Assembly (NCBI RefSeq): GCF_015351075.1
Contig: NZ_JADKRS010000005.1
Location: forward strand, 3,577-67,576
Origin: Clavibacter sp. VKM Ac-2873
Lineage (GTDB): Bacteria; Actinomycetota; Actinomycetes; Actinomycetales; Microbacteriaceae
Direction of reading: 5' to 3'
DNA length: 64,000 bases
Of the stretch, positions 19,048 through 27,549 are shown in pieces. Position numbers and translations under genes: made by a program. Positions within the stretch are counted from its first letter, which is position 1. Every line of letters begins with the position of its first letter. The notes under the pieces were generated by a model that ran no database searches, was not told where the DNA came from, and saw only the letters and a program-made list of their open reading frames with translations.

Positions 19048-20349
19048 ATGACGAACACCTCCCCCATCTTCCTGCCCGACCTCGAGCGCGCCGAGCGCTC
19101 CGGCCGCCGCCGTCCACGGCCCGGCGTCGACCCGTCGTTCCGCTTCCCCTGGGTCGGGATCCTCACGCTCGCCGCGTGCGTGTTCCTCAGCGTCACCAGC
19201 GAGATGCTGCCCACCGGCCTCCTCAGCGAGATGAGCGGCGACCTCGGCGTGGACGAGTCGCGCGTGGGCCTGCTCGTCTCGGTGTTCGCGGTCGCGGTGG
19301 TCGTCTCCAGCGCGCCGCTCGCGGCCCTCACCCGCCGGGTGCCGCGGCACGCGCTGCTGCTCGCGGTGCTCGCGGTCTTCGCGACGAGCAACCTCCTCAC
19401 GGCCCTGGCGCCCACGTTCGAGCTCGTCACCGCGACGCGCGTGCTCGGCGGCCTCGCGCACGGCCTGTTCTGGGCGGTCGTCGGCGCGTACTCGGCCCAC
19501 CTCGTGCCGCCCGCGCTCATCGGCCGTGCGGTCGCGCTCACGGTCGGCGGCGGCAGCCTCGCGTTCGTGCTCGGCGTGCCGCTCGGCACCGCGGCCGGGC
19601 AGGCGTTCGGCTGGCGGGCGGCGTTCGCGGGGATCGGCGTGCTCACGCTCCTCGGGATCCTGCTCGTGTGGCGGTTCCTGCCGGCGGTCGGGCGGCCCGA
19701 GCGGGAGGCGCCGGTCGACGCGCCCGCGGGCGGCCGCGTCGGGATCCGGCAGCGCATGGCCGGGCAGGGCCTCGGCGGCGTGCTGCTCGTGTGCCTCACG
19801 GCGATGGTCATCATGATCGGCCACTACGGCCTCTACACGTACGTCGACCCGTTCGTCACGCGCGTGATGCGCATCCCCGAGCAGCAGCTCAGCGCCATGC
19901 TCTTCGGCTACGGCATCGCCGGCGCGGTCGGGCTCCTCATCGCGGGCACCGTCTTCGCGAGCCGCCCGCAGCTGGGCGTGCTCGCGGGGCTCGCGGCAGC
20001 GGCCCTCGGCGTCAGCGCCCTCGCGTCCGTGCCCGGGCTCTGGGCGGTCGCGATCCCCGGCTTCCTGCTCTGGGGACTCGCGTTCGGCGCGATCCCGACC
20101 CTGCTCCAGACGCGCATGCTGCACGCCGCGCACCCGTCGTTCCGGGACACGGCCAGCTCCTTCTACACGACCGCGTTCAACGTCGGCATCGGCGGCGGCG
20201 CGCTCGTGGGCGGCGCGCTGCTCGACGGGCTCGGGATCGCCGCGCTGCCGGGCGCGTTCCTCGCGGTGATGGCGGTGTCGGTCGTGCTGGTCGTCGGATC
20301 CGCGGGCCGCGCCGCCCGGGGTCGCGCGGCCGCGCGCGCGGCTGGCTGA
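19048..20349 (+). CDS. MFS transporter (DHA1 / AraJ-like efflux family)
   Basis: This 433-aa protein has 12 predicted membrane segments. Motif A-like features occur after helix 2 (LTRRVPRHALL), and GGLAHGLFWAVVGAYSAHLV lies in helices 4-5. The pattern SEMLPTGLLSEMSGDLGVDE in helix 1 and its loop is typical of the AraJ/YdhP/SotB-like sugar or drug efflux branch. The ATG at 19048 is chosen because upstream in-frame sequence is antisense to purU; the ribosome-binding site (AGGTCCC) is weak. Substrate unknown. Confidence 0.88.
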   Translation: MTNTSPIFLPDLERAERSGRRRPRPGVDPSFRFPWVGILTLAACVFLSVTSEMLPTGLLSEMSGDLGVDESRVGLLVSVFAVAVVVSSAPLAALTRRVPRHALLLAVLAVFATSNLLTALAPTFELVTATRVLGGLAHGLFWAVVGAYSAHLVPPALIGRAVALTVGGGSLAFVLGVPLGTAAGQAFGWRAAFAGIGVLTLLGILLVWRFLPAVGRPEREAPVDAPAGGRVGIRQRMAGQGLGGVLLVCLTAMVIMIGHYGLYTYVDPFVTRVMRIPEQQLSAMLFGYGIAGAVGLLIAGTVFASRPQLGVLAGLAAAALGVSALASVPGLWAVAIPGFLLWGLAFGAIPTLLQTRMLHAAHPSFRDTASSFYTTAFNVGIGGGALVGGALLDGLGIAALPGAFLAVMAVSVVLVVGSAGRAARGRAAARAAG

Positions 20350-20424
20350 CGCCTCGCGACGGCGGGAGGCCGCCGGCGTCCCCATCCGCATCGGGTCCCC
20401 TCCGGCCTGCGGGAGGATGGAGTC

Positions 20425-21345
20425 GTGACCACGACCCCCGCGCCCCTCGGCCTCCTCCTCGACGTCGACGGCCCCATCGCCAGCCCGCTCACCCGCACGC
20501 TCGCCATCCCGAGCATCGCCGCCGACCTCGTGGAGCTCGCGGCCGCCGGCGTGCCCGTCGTCTTCAACACGGGGCGCTCGGACGCCTTCATCCGTGACCA
20601 GGTCGTCGGCCCGCTGCTCGACGCGGGCCTGACGGCGGGCGCGCGCGTGCACGCCGTGTGCGAGAAGGGCGCGTCGTGGTTCTCCATCACGCCGGACGGC
20701 GCGGGGGAGGTGCACGTCGACCGGTCGCTCGCGCTGCCGGAGGCGTACATGCGCGACATGGAGCGGCTCGTCGCCGAGAGCTTCGCCGACTGGATGTTCT
20801 TCGACACCACCAAGCACGCGATGGTCTCGCTCGAGCAGCTCACGAGCGTCTCCTCCGCCGACTACCTCCGCGTGCAGCCCGACCTCGACGCGCGCGCGGT
20901 CGAGATGCTCACGGCCCACGGCCTCGGCTCGGTGCTGGAGGGCGTGGAGGTGCCGGACGCGGAGGGGAACGTGCAGGTGCGCGTGGATCCCACGATCATC
21001 TCCACCGACGTCGAGTCGATCCGCCTGGGCAAGGACCTGGGCGCCGCGCGCGCCCTGGAGCTCCTGGCCGACAGCGGCCCGCTGCCGCTGCGCTGGCGCA
21101 CGGTAGGCGACTCGCGCACCGACTACGCGATGGCCCGCTGGCTGCACGAGAACGGGCACGAGGTCGCGCACGTCGACGTGCGACCGGCCGACGGGATCCC
21201 GGCGACGCCGTATCCCGTGCTCACCGCGGGCGACCTGATCCACGACGCGGCGGGCGCCGCCCTCCTAACGCAGTGGGTGCGCATCGTGCGCGGCGAGGCC
21301 GAGGACGACTCCGCGTTCCTCGCGCCGGGGCGCTCCGCGAGCTGA
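20425..21345 (+). CDS. HAD superfamily hydrolase
   Basis: This 306-aa cytosolic phosphatase-like protein has HAD motif I near the N-terminus as LLLDVDGPIAS (residues about 10-20). It lacks the second Asp position of the strict DxD form (D-V-D is present, as DVDG). Motif II is FNTGRSD, with a late Lys (GKDLG near 215) and motif IV VGDSRTDYAMA near 233. The order resembles Cof-type or mannosyl-3-phosphoglycerate-phosphatase-like enzymes with an inserted cap. The start is GTG, preceded by GGGAGGATGG. The physiological substrate is unknown. Confidence 0.85.
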   Translation: MTTTPAPLGLLLDVDGPIASPLTRTLAIPSIAADLVELAAAGVPVVFNTGRSDAFIRDQVVGPLLDAGLTAGARVHAVCEKGASWFSITPDGAGEVHVDRSLALPEAYMRDMERLVAESFADWMFFDTTKHAMVSLEQLTSVSSADYLRVQPDLDARAVEMLTAHGLGSVLEGVEVPDAEGNVQVRVDPTIISTDVESIRLGKDLGAARALELLADSGPLPLRWRTVGDSRTDYAMARWLHENGHEVAHVDVRPADGIPATPYPVLTAGDLIHDAAGAALLTQWVRIVRGEAEDDSAFLAPGRSAS

Positions 21346-21394
21346 TCCGCGTCGATCCGCGCGCGGCCGCCCGCCGCGCTCGCCGCATCCCCCG

Positions 21395-21423
21395 AGGGCC
21401 CGTCCGCATGCGGACGGGCCCTT
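21395..21423 (+). terminator. Terminator after HAD hydrolase
   Basis: A 13-bp perfect stem (GGGCCCGTCCGCA / TGCGGACGGGCCC) is followed by TT. It separates the HAD gene from mntH. Confidence 0.82.
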
Positions 21424-21442
21424 CCGCGTGTGCGCGAACGGA

Positions 21443-21460
21443 TGTTAGCTTCGGCTAACA
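21443..21460. promoter_or_regulatory. Palindromic operator before mntH (candidate MntR box)
   Basis: TGTTAGC-TTCG-GCTAACA is a perfect 7-4-7 inverted repeat, 19 bp before the mntH start codon. It overlaps a possible -10 (TTAGCT, 21445-21450). The TTAGnnnnnnCTAA core resembles operators of DtxR/IdeR/MntR repressors. A protein of that family is encoded immediately downstream at 22746-23420. The assignment is strong by context but not tested. Confidence 0.75.
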
Positions 21461-21479
21461 CTTCGACGGAGAGGCCGCC

Positions 21480-22724
21480 ATGACCCGCACCGCCCCCGAG
21501 CGCGCGCGCCGGCCCGTCGCCGGCCCGCGGCTCGTGCTCCTGCTCGGGCCGGCGTTCGTCGCGGCCATCGCCTACGTGGATCCCGGCAACGTCGCCGCCA
21601 ACCTCACCGCGGGCGCGCGCTACGGCTACCTGCTCGTCTGGGTGCTCGTCGCCGCGAACGCCATCGCCGTGCTCGTGCAGTACCAGTCGGCGAAGCTCGG
21701 GCTCGTCACGGGCCGTAGCCTCCCGGAGCTGCTCGGGCAGCGGCTGCCGACCGGGCGCCGCCGCGCGTTCTGGGTGCAGGCCGAGCTGATCGCCGCGGCC
21801 ACCGACCTCGCGGAGGTCATCGGCGGGGCGATCGCGCTGCACCTGCTGTTCGGCATCCCGCTCGTCGCGGGCGGCGTGATCGTCGGCCTCGTCTCCATCG
21901 GCCTGCTGGCCGTCCAGTCGCGACACGGGCAGCGGCCGTTCGAGATCGTGATCGGGGCGCTGCTGGTCGTGATCACCGTCGGCTTCCTCACCGGGCTCGT
22001 CGTGAGCCCGCTGTCGGCGTCGGGCATCGCGGGCGGCCTCGTGCCGCGCTTCGACGGGCCGGACAGCGTCCTCCTCGCCGCGAGCATGCTCGGCGCGACC
22101 GTGATGCCGCACGCCGTCTACCTGCACTCGTCCCTCAGCCGCGACCGGCACGGCGTGCAGACCGACGACGGCGTGCTCCGGCGCCTCATCCGGGCGACGC
22201 GCTGGGACGTGGTCACGGCGCTCGCCGTGGCGGGCGCCGTCAACGTCTCCATGCTCCTGATCGCGGCCGCGAGCCTCGGCGGCGTGCCCGGCACCGACTC
22301 GATCGAGGGCGCGCACGCGGCCATCACGGCGTCGCTCGGGCCGGTCGTCGGCATCGTCTTCGCGGTCGGGCTGCTCGCCTCGGGGCTCGCGTCGACGTCG
22401 GTGGGCGCCTACGCGGGCGCGGCGATCATGGGCGGGCTGCTGCACGTCAAGGTGCCGCTGCTCGCGCGGCGCGTGGTGACGCTGATCCCCGCGCTCGCGA
22501 TCCTCGCCATCGGCGTCGACCCGACGACCGCGCTCGTGATCAGCCAGGTGGTGCTGAGCCTCGGGATCCCGTTCGCGCTCGTCCCGCTCATCCGCCTCAC
22601 GGGCGACCGCCGTGTCATGGGCGCGCACGTCGACCGGCCGCTCACGCGCGTCGCGGCGTGGGTCGGGGTGTCGCTCGTGGTGGTGCTGAACGTCGCGCTC
22701 GTGGTGCTGACTTTCACGGGCTGA
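21480..22724 (+). CDS. mntH: NRAMP-family manganese (Mn2+/H+) transporter
   Basis: This 414-aa proton-coupled divalent-metal importer has the metal-site motif DPGNVAANL in helix 1 (residues about 31-39) and MPHAVYLHS in helix 6. Together these define bacterial NRAMP/MntH proteins. About 11 membrane helices are visible. ATG at 21480 has GGAGAGG (21468-21474) five bases upstream. The gene is monocistronic between a terminator and the convergent mntR-like gene. Repression through the palindrome just upstream when Mn is sufficient is inferred. Confidence 0.95.
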   Translation: MTRTAPERARRPVAGPRLVLLLGPAFVAAIAYVDPGNVAANLTAGARYGYLLVWVLVAANAIAVLVQYQSAKLGLVTGRSLPELLGQRLPTGRRRAFWVQAELIAAATDLAEVIGGAIALHLLFGIPLVAGGVIVGLVSIGLLAVQSRHGQRPFEIVIGALLVVITVGFLTGLVVSPLSASGIAGGLVPRFDGPDSVLLAASMLGATVMPHAVYLHSSLSRDRHGVQTDDGVLRRLIRATRWDVVTALAVAGAVNVSMLLIAAASLGGVPGTDSIEGAHAAITASLGPVVGIVFAVGLLASGLASTSVGAYAGAAIMGGLLHVKVPLLARRVVTLIPALAILAIGVDPTTALVISQVVLSLGIPFALVPLIRLTGDRRVMGAHVDRPLTRVAAWVGVSLVVVLNVALVVLTFTG

Positions 22725-22749
22725 CGCACGCGGGTCGGCCGGGCGTCAG
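22721..22749. terminator. Weak hairpin spanning the mntH and mntR stop codons
   Basis: CTGACGC (22721-22727) and GCGTCAG (22743-22749) form a 7-bp stem with a 15-nt loop. Each arm contains one of the two convergent stop codons. It may serve both directions, but the stem is short. Confidence 0.35.
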
Positions 22750-23420
22750 TCGGCGTCGGACACCCAGACCGCGGACGCGGCGGCGGGCGTGAGCGGCCTC
22801 GCCGCGGATCCGTCGACCGTCACGCGCACGGCGCCGGGAGAGCCGGCCGCGGCCTCGCGCACGAGCGTCGCGTCCAGCCCGATGCCGTGGTCGGCGAGCT
22901 CGCGCAGCAGCCGGGGATCCTCGTCGGAGATGCGCCGCACGCGCATGGGCCGGTCGGCGGCGGCCTCCGCGAGCTGGGTCGCGTCGGGCAGGTGCGGCTC
23001 GCCGTCGGCCGAGGGGATGGGGTCGCCGTGCGGATCCCGGGACGGGTGCCCGAGGTGCGCGTCGATGCGCGCCACGAAGTCGTCGGAGACCGCGTGCTCG
23101 AGCACCTCGGCCTCGTCGTGCACCTCGTCCCACCCGTAGCCGAGCACCTCCACGAGGAACGTCTCGAGCAGGCGGTGGCGGCGCACCATCTGGATCGCGT
23201 GGCGGCGGCCGTCGTCGGTGAGCTCGATGCTGCCGTACGGCCGGTGCTCCACCAGGCCCTGCGCGGTGAGGCGGCGGATCCCGTCGGAGGCGGTGGCGGG
23301 TCGGATCCCGAGCCGCTCCGCGAGGCGGCTCACGGTCATGGGCTGGTCGGTCCACTCGGTCGCCGACCAGATGAGCTTGAGGTAGTCCTGCGCGGCGCTG
23401 GAGAGCTCGTCGACGGACAT
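22746..23420 (-). CDS. mntR: DtxR/MntR-family metal-dependent repressor
   Basis: This 224-aa regulator has an N-terminal winged helix (TVSRLAERLGIRPATASDGIRRL), where the recognition helix lies. The metal-binding/dimerisation domain follows, with the conserved H-R-L-L-E-T-F-L and EVLEHAVSDDFVARID segments (residues about 70-135). A C-terminal FeoA/SH3-like domain ends the protein. Its place beside mntH makes Mn-dependent repression of that transporter the likely job. ATG at 23420 is chosen: a TACCAT -10 box lies six bases upstream, so the mRNA is probably leaderless. An in-frame upstream start would extend into the aldo/keto reductase promoter. Confidence 0.9.
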   Translation of the reverse strand: MSVDELSSAAQDYLKLIWSATEWTDQPMTVSRLAERLGIRPATASDGIRRLTAQGLVEHRPYGSIELTDDGRRHAIQMVRRHRLLETFLVEVLGYGWDEVHDEAEVLEHAVSDDFVARIDAHLGHPSRDPHGDPIPSADGEPHLPDATQLAEAAADRPMRVRRISDEDPRLLRELADHGIGLDATLVREAAAGSPGAVRVTVDGSAARPLTPAAASAVWVSDAD

Positions 23421-23426
23421 GGCGCC

Positions 23427-23432
23427 ATGGTA
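23427..23432 (-). promoter_or_regulatory. -10 box for leaderless mntR
   Basis: TACCAT (minus strand) is six bases before the ATG of the DtxR-family gene. Confidence 0.55.
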
Positions 23433-23538
23433 CCGAGCGCTCCCTGTCGGCCCGCGGCCACGCGGCGCCGCCGCGCGGTGCAAGCTGGATGCGGACCGCG
23501 GGCAGGGACGCCCGCGGCGGATCCGATGGAGGAACCAC

Positions 23539-24570
23539 ATGCACTACCGGAATCTCGGGAACAGCGGCGCGGTCGTCTCGACCTACGCGCTCGGCACCAT
23601 GACCTTCGGCGCGGAGGCGGACGAGGAGACCTCGGGGCGCATCCTCGAGGCGTACGTCGCCGGCGGCGGCACGTTCATCGACACGGCGGACGTCTACACG
23701 TCGGGCGTCTCGGAGGAGATCGTCGGCCGGTGGCTCGCGGCGCACCCGACCGAGGCCGACCAGCTCGTCATCGCCACGAAGGGCCGCTTCCCGATGGGGG
23801 AGGGCAACAACGACGTCGGCACCTCGCGCCGTCACCTCACCCGCGCGCTCGACGACTCGCTCCGTCGCCTCGGCGTCGACACGATCGACCTGTACCAGAT
23901 GCACGCCTGGGACGCCGTGACCCCGCTCGAGGAGACCCTGCGCTTCCTCGACGACGCCGTGCGCGCCGGCAAGATCTCCTACTACGGCTTCTCGAACTAC
24001 CTCGGCTGGCAGCTGACCAAGGCCGTGGGGCTCGCGAAGGCGCTCGGGTACACGCCGCCCGTGACGCTGCAGCCGCAGTACTCGCTGCTCGTGCGCGAGA
24101 TCGAGTCGGAGATCGTGCCGGCGTCGCTGGATGCGGGCATCGGCCTGCTGCCGTGGTCGCCGCTCGCGGGCGGCTGGCTCACCGGCAAGTACCGCCGCGA
24201 CGAGACGCCGACGGGCGCCACGCGCCTCGGCGAGGACCCGGAGCGCGGCATGGAGGCCTTCACGCCCCGGAACGGCCAGGAGCGCACGTGGGCGATCCTC
24301 GACGAGGTGCGCCGGATCGCCGACGCGCACGGATCCAGCTCGGCGCGCGTCGCGCTCGCGTGGCTCGAGGCGCAGCCGGCGGTGACCAGCGTGATCCTCG
24401 GCGCCCGCACCGTGGAGCAGCTCGAGGACAACATGGCCTCGGCCGACCTCGCGCTCACGGCCGACGAGATCGCGTCGCTCAGCGCGGTGAGCGCACCCGT
24501 GGTGTCCGACTACCCGTACGGCCCGGCCGGCGTGCAGCAGCGCCACCGCGCGATCGACGTGCGCGGCTGA
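23539..24570 (+). CDS. Aldo/keto reductase
   Basis: This 343-aa NADPH-dependent oxidoreductase of the Kv-beta/YghZ-like AKR group has the tetrad Asp48 and Tyr53 (DTADVYTSG), Lys in VIATKGRF and His in YQMHAWD. The C-terminal cofactor segment SVILGARTVEQLEDN is also present. ATG at 23539 has GGAGGA (23528-23533) five bases upstream. Substrate unknown. Its last 92 bases overlap the 3' end of the convergent MFS gene. Confidence 0.92.
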   Translation: MHYRNLGNSGAVVSTYALGTMTFGAEADEETSGRILEAYVAGGGTFIDTADVYTSGVSEEIVGRWLAAHPTEADQLVIATKGRFPMGEGNNDVGTSRRHLTRALDDSLRRLGVDTIDLYQMHAWDAVTPLEETLRFLDDAVRAGKISYYGFSNYLGWQLTKAVGLAKALGYTPPVTLQPQYSLLVREIESEIVPASLDAGIGLLPWSPLAGGWLTGKYRRDETPTGATRLGEDPERGMEAFTPRNGQERTWAILDEVRRIADAHGSSSARVALAWLEAQPAVTSVILGARTVEQLEDNMASADLALTADEIASLSAVSAPVVSDYPYGPAGVQQRHRAIDVRG

Positions 24571-25948
24571 GCCCGCCGCCTGCCGCCCCTTCGTCCGCTC
24601 CGGCGACGCGGGGGCGGCCGGCCCCCGGCGCCCGGGGCGTGATCCGCACGCGCGGCACGTGCCGGCGCACCACGACCTCGAGGGTCAGCTGCCCGCGCCT
24701 GGCGAGCACCACGGCGACCACCGCAGCGGCCAGCGCGGGGACGCCGCCCGAGACGACCATCCCCACGTGCACGCCCCACGCCTCGACGATCCCGCCCATG
24801 AGCGGGCCCCCGACGGCCTGGCCGCCGAGCAGCACGAGCACGTAGACGCTCATCACGCGCCCACGGATGGCGACGTTGCTGGAGAGCTGCACGAGCGAGT
24901 TCGCGGCCGTCTGGAACAGCAGCGACGCCATCCCCACCGTCACGAGGACGACCGCGAACGGCGCGATGCCGGGCATGAGCCCCGCGGCCGCCTGCAGGAG
25001 GCCCGTGATCCCGACGCCGACCACGATGGTCCGCAGCCGCACGGTCGCCCGGCGGGTCGAGAGCAGCGCGCCCGTGAGGGCGCCGATCGCGACCATCGAG
25101 TTGAAGAAGCCGTATCCGCCCGCGCCCACGTCGTAGACCTGGCTCGCGAACGCCGCGAGCAGCACGGGCATCGTCAGGCCGAAGACGCTGAACACGGCCA
25201 CGAGCACGACCGGCCACAGGATGGTCGGCTTCGACCGGGCGTACCTGAGCCCCTCCGCGAGCTGGCCGCGGCGGCGCGGGGCGGGCGGGATGCGGATCAG
25301 GTCGCGGGTCTCCAGGCTCCACAGTGTGAGCACCACCACGACGCACGCGAGCGCGTTGATCGCGAACGACCAGCCGGCGCCGACGGCCAGCAGCAGGATC
25401 CCGCTGAGCGCGGGCCCCACCATGCCGCCGAGCTGGAACACGGAGGAGTTGACGCTGATGGCGTTCCGGAGGTGCTGCTGGCCGACGATCTCGGTGACGA
25501 ACACCTGGCGAGCCGGGTTGTCGATCACCGTCACGAGCCCGGTCGCGAACGCGATGGCGAAGATGTGCCACGCCTCGACGGCGCCCGAGAGCGTGAGCAC
25601 GGCGAGCAGCGCGCTGAGGAGCGCGTACGTGCCCTGCGTGATCATCATCAGCATCCGCTTCGAGCACCGGTCGACGATGACGCCGCCGAGGAGGCCGAAG
25701 AGCAGCATGGGCGCGAACTGCATGGCGACCGTGATCCCGACCGCGGTGACGCTGCCGGTGAGCTCGAGCACGAGCCAGTCCTGGGCGATGCGCTGCATCC
25801 AGCCCGAGGTCATGGCGATGACGTTGGACGCCGTGAACCGGCGGAAGTTCGGCACGCTCAGGGCGATGAGCGTGTGGCGCCACGGCGGGCGCTGCGTCTG
25901 GGTCGGGAGCGGGGCGGTCGGGGGGAAGGCGTTCGGCGGCGGGGTCAC
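24479..25948 (-). CDS. MFS transporter (EntS-like, 12 TM) with extended C-terminal tail
   Basis: This 489-aa major-facilitator protein resembles the enterobactin-exporter/MFS_3 group. Typical segments are FRRFTASNVIAMTSGWMQRIAQDWLVL at the start and GLLGGVIVDRCSKR for motif A. GQQHLRNAISVNSSVFQLGGMVGPALSG lies mid-protein. After the last helix, about residue 415, there is a long basic Arg/Gly/Ala-rich tail. The GTG start at 25948 has AGGA six bases upstream. The tail runs 92 bases into the convergent aldo/keto reductase gene. It is divergent from a LysR regulator that may control it; substrate unknown. Confidence 0.9.
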   Translation of the reverse strand: MTPPPNAFPPTAPLPTQTQRPPWRHTLIALSVPNFRRFTASNVIAMTSGWMQRIAQDWLVLELTGSVTAVGITVAMQFAPMLLFGLLGGVIVDRCSKRMLMMITQGTYALLSALLAVLTLSGAVEAWHIFAIAFATGLVTVIDNPARQVFVTEIVGQQHLRNAISVNSSVFQLGGMVGPALSGILLLAVGAGWSFAINALACVVVVLTLWSLETRDLIRIPPAPRRRGQLAEGLRYARSKPTILWPVVLVAVFSVFGLTMPVLLAAFASQVYDVGAGGYGFFNSMVAIGALTGALLSTRRATVRLRTIVVGVGITGLLQAAAGLMPGIAPFAVVLVTVGMASLLFQTAANSLVQLSSNVAIRGRVMSVYVLVLLGGQAVGGPLMGGIVEAWGVHVGMVVSGGVPALAAAVVAVVLARRGQLTLEVVVRRHVPRVRITPRAPGAGRPRVAGADEGAAGGGLSRARRSRGGAAARRPGRTGSRTPRVRSPR

Positions 25949-26064
25949 GGTGTTCCTGCGGTGGCGGTTGCGTATGGGTGGCGTCGGTTCTGCATGGATG
26001 GGGCTCGGCGTCGAGCCGCGATCGACGCTACCCGCGGGCTTCCCATTCGGATCCCGTCTCGACA

Positions 26065-26079
26065 TGATGAGTGGCATCA
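26065..26079. promoter_or_regulatory. Dyad TGATG-N5-CATCA in the MFS/LysR intergenic region
   Basis: A 5-5-5 inverted repeat lies in the 156-bp divergent intergenic region, 26 bp before the LysR start codon. LysR proteins often bind a short dyad next to their own gene. The spacing is not the classic T-N11-A, so this is a candidate only. Confidence 0.35.
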
Positions 26080-26104
26080 CGTTCTCGAATGGCCGGGAGG
26101 CGCC

Positions 26105-26962
26105 GTGCTCGACCCCACCCTGCTGGCGACCTTCCTCGCCGTCGCCGACACCCGCAGCTTCACGCAGGCGGCCGCGCGGCTCGGGATCAGCCAGCCGACG
26201 GTGAGCCAGCAGGTGCGCCGGCTGGAGCGCGCGGTCGACCGCACGCTCATCGCGCGCGACACCCGGGCCATGCGCCTCACCGACGCGGGCGACGCCATGG
26301 CCGGCTTCGCGCGCACGATCCTCGCGGCGCACCGCGCGGCGGAGAGCTACTTCGGCGGATCCGAGGTGAGCGGCCGCCTCCGCTTCGGCACCGCGGACGA
26401 CCTCGCGATCACGCAGCTCCCGCGGATCCTCCGCCACTTCCGGCAGCTGCACCCGCAGATCGAGCTGGAGCTCACGGTGACGCAGAGCGGCCCGCTGCAC
26501 CGGCGGCTGCTGGCGGGCCAGCTCGACCTGATCCTCACCAAGACCACGGTCGACGAGCAGCCGGGCGCGCGGCTCGTGGGCCGCGACCGGATGGTGTGGG
26601 TGGGCCTCGAGCGCACGCTCGTGGAACCCGGCGCCATCGTGCCGCTCATCGCGTACCGCGCCCCGAGCATCAGCAGGCAGATGGCCATGGACGCGCTGGA
26701 GCGGGAGGGCCGCACCTGGCGGATCACGTGCAGCACGCGCGACGTGAACGGCGTGCTGGCCGCCGTGCGCGCGGGCATGGGCGTGGCGGTGCTGCCCCAG
26801 GCGCTGATCCCCACCGACCTCGTGAAGGTCACCTCGCGCCTCGGCCTGCCCGAGCTCGACGAGGTGGACTACGTGCTGATGGACAACCCGGCGGGGCCGC
26901 GCGCCTCCATCGAGGCGCTCACCTCGGCGATCATGTCGCGCGGGGTGACGCGCGCCAGCTGA
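26105..26962 (+). CDS. LysR-family transcriptional regulator
   Basis: This 285-aa protein has an N-terminal winged helix-turn-helix (residues 1-60: [22 protein letters not shown]). The periplasmic-binding-like effector domain (about 90-285) includes [23 protein letters not shown] at 26105 is supported by GGGAGG five bases upstream. It is transcribed divergently from the MFS exporter, the usual arrangement of a LysR regulator and its target. The effector is unknown. Confidence 0.92.
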   Translation: MLDPTLLATFLAVADTRSFTQAAARLGISQPTVSQQVRRLERAVDRTLIARDTRAMRLTDAGDAMAGFARTILAAHRAAESYFGGSEVSGRLRFGTADDLAITQLPRILRHFRQLHPQIELELTVTQSGPLHRRLLAGQLDLILTKTTVDEQPGARLVGRDRMVWVGLERTLVEPGAIVPLIAYRAPSISRQMAMDALEREGRTWRITCSTRDVNGVLAAVRAGMGVAVLPQALIPTDLVKVTSRLGLPELDEVDYVLMDNPAGPRASIEALTSAIMSRGVTRAS

Positions 26963-26969
26963 CGCGCGC

Positions 26970-27509
26970 CTACCAGCGGGCGACGGGCGGCATGTCGTCG
27001 TCGGGCCAGACCTCGCGGGCGCGGCCATCGCGAGCGCGGCCATCGCGGGCGCGGTCACTCCGTCCGCGACCCCAGCCGCGGCGGTGGCCGGCGGGCTGGT
27101 GCGGGGGCTCGGGCTTGTCGGGATCCGCGCCGGGCGTGCCGGGCTGCTCGAGCTGCATGGCGAGCGCGCGGAGCCGGGCGTCCATCTCCGCGTGCGCGGC
27201 CGCGGCCTCGGCGATCCGGGCGCGCTCCTCGTCGACGTCGGCGGGGATCCGCGTGACCTCGTCGAGCGGCAGCGCGTCGGCCTCCGCCTCGGCGAGCCGG
27301 CGCGCGCGGCGGCGCGAGGCGAGGATGCCGAAGGCGCCCACCGCGATCTGGAACAGGCCGAGCCAGCCGGACGCGTCGTTGACCGGCGCGAGCATGTGCC
27401 AGGCGCCGAGCGCGATCCAGCCGATGTTGACCCACATGGGCCAGGCAAATCCCGATGCGGGGCGCGCCTGCTCCCGGGGCTCGTCCGTCCCGCGTCCCTC
27501 GTCGCTCAT
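26970..27509 (-). CDS. Two-TM membrane protein of unknown function
   Basis: This 179-aa protein has two predicted membrane segments ([17 protein letters not shown] and [16 protein letters not shown], residues about 25-62). A charged, possibly helical region rich in Ala/Glu/Arg (about 65-115) follows, then a disordered Arg/Gly/Pro-rich tail with a short internal repeat. ATG has GGAGGAA upstream. The stop codon lies 7 bp from the convergent lysR stop. I recognise no domain. Confidence 0.75.
   Translation of the reverse strand: MSDEGRGTDEPREQARPASGFAWPMWVNIGWIALGAWHMLAPVNDASGWLGLFQIAVGAFGILASRRRARRLAEAEADALPLDEVTRIPADVDEERARIAEAAAAHAEMDARLRALAMQLEQPGTPGADPDKPEPPHQPAGHRRGWGRGRSDRARDGRARDGRAREVWPDDDMPPVARW
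27018..27055. repeat. Degenerate 15-bp tandem repeat in a coding tail
   Basis: GCGCGGCCATCGCGA/G is repeated about 2.5 times. It encodes the [14 protein letters not shown] stretch of the two-TM protein, so it is an in-frame repeat of five codons. Confidence 0.8.
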
Positions 27510-27549
27510 GCCGTTCCTCCGTGCCGACCCGTCCGTGCCTGCGAGTGTG

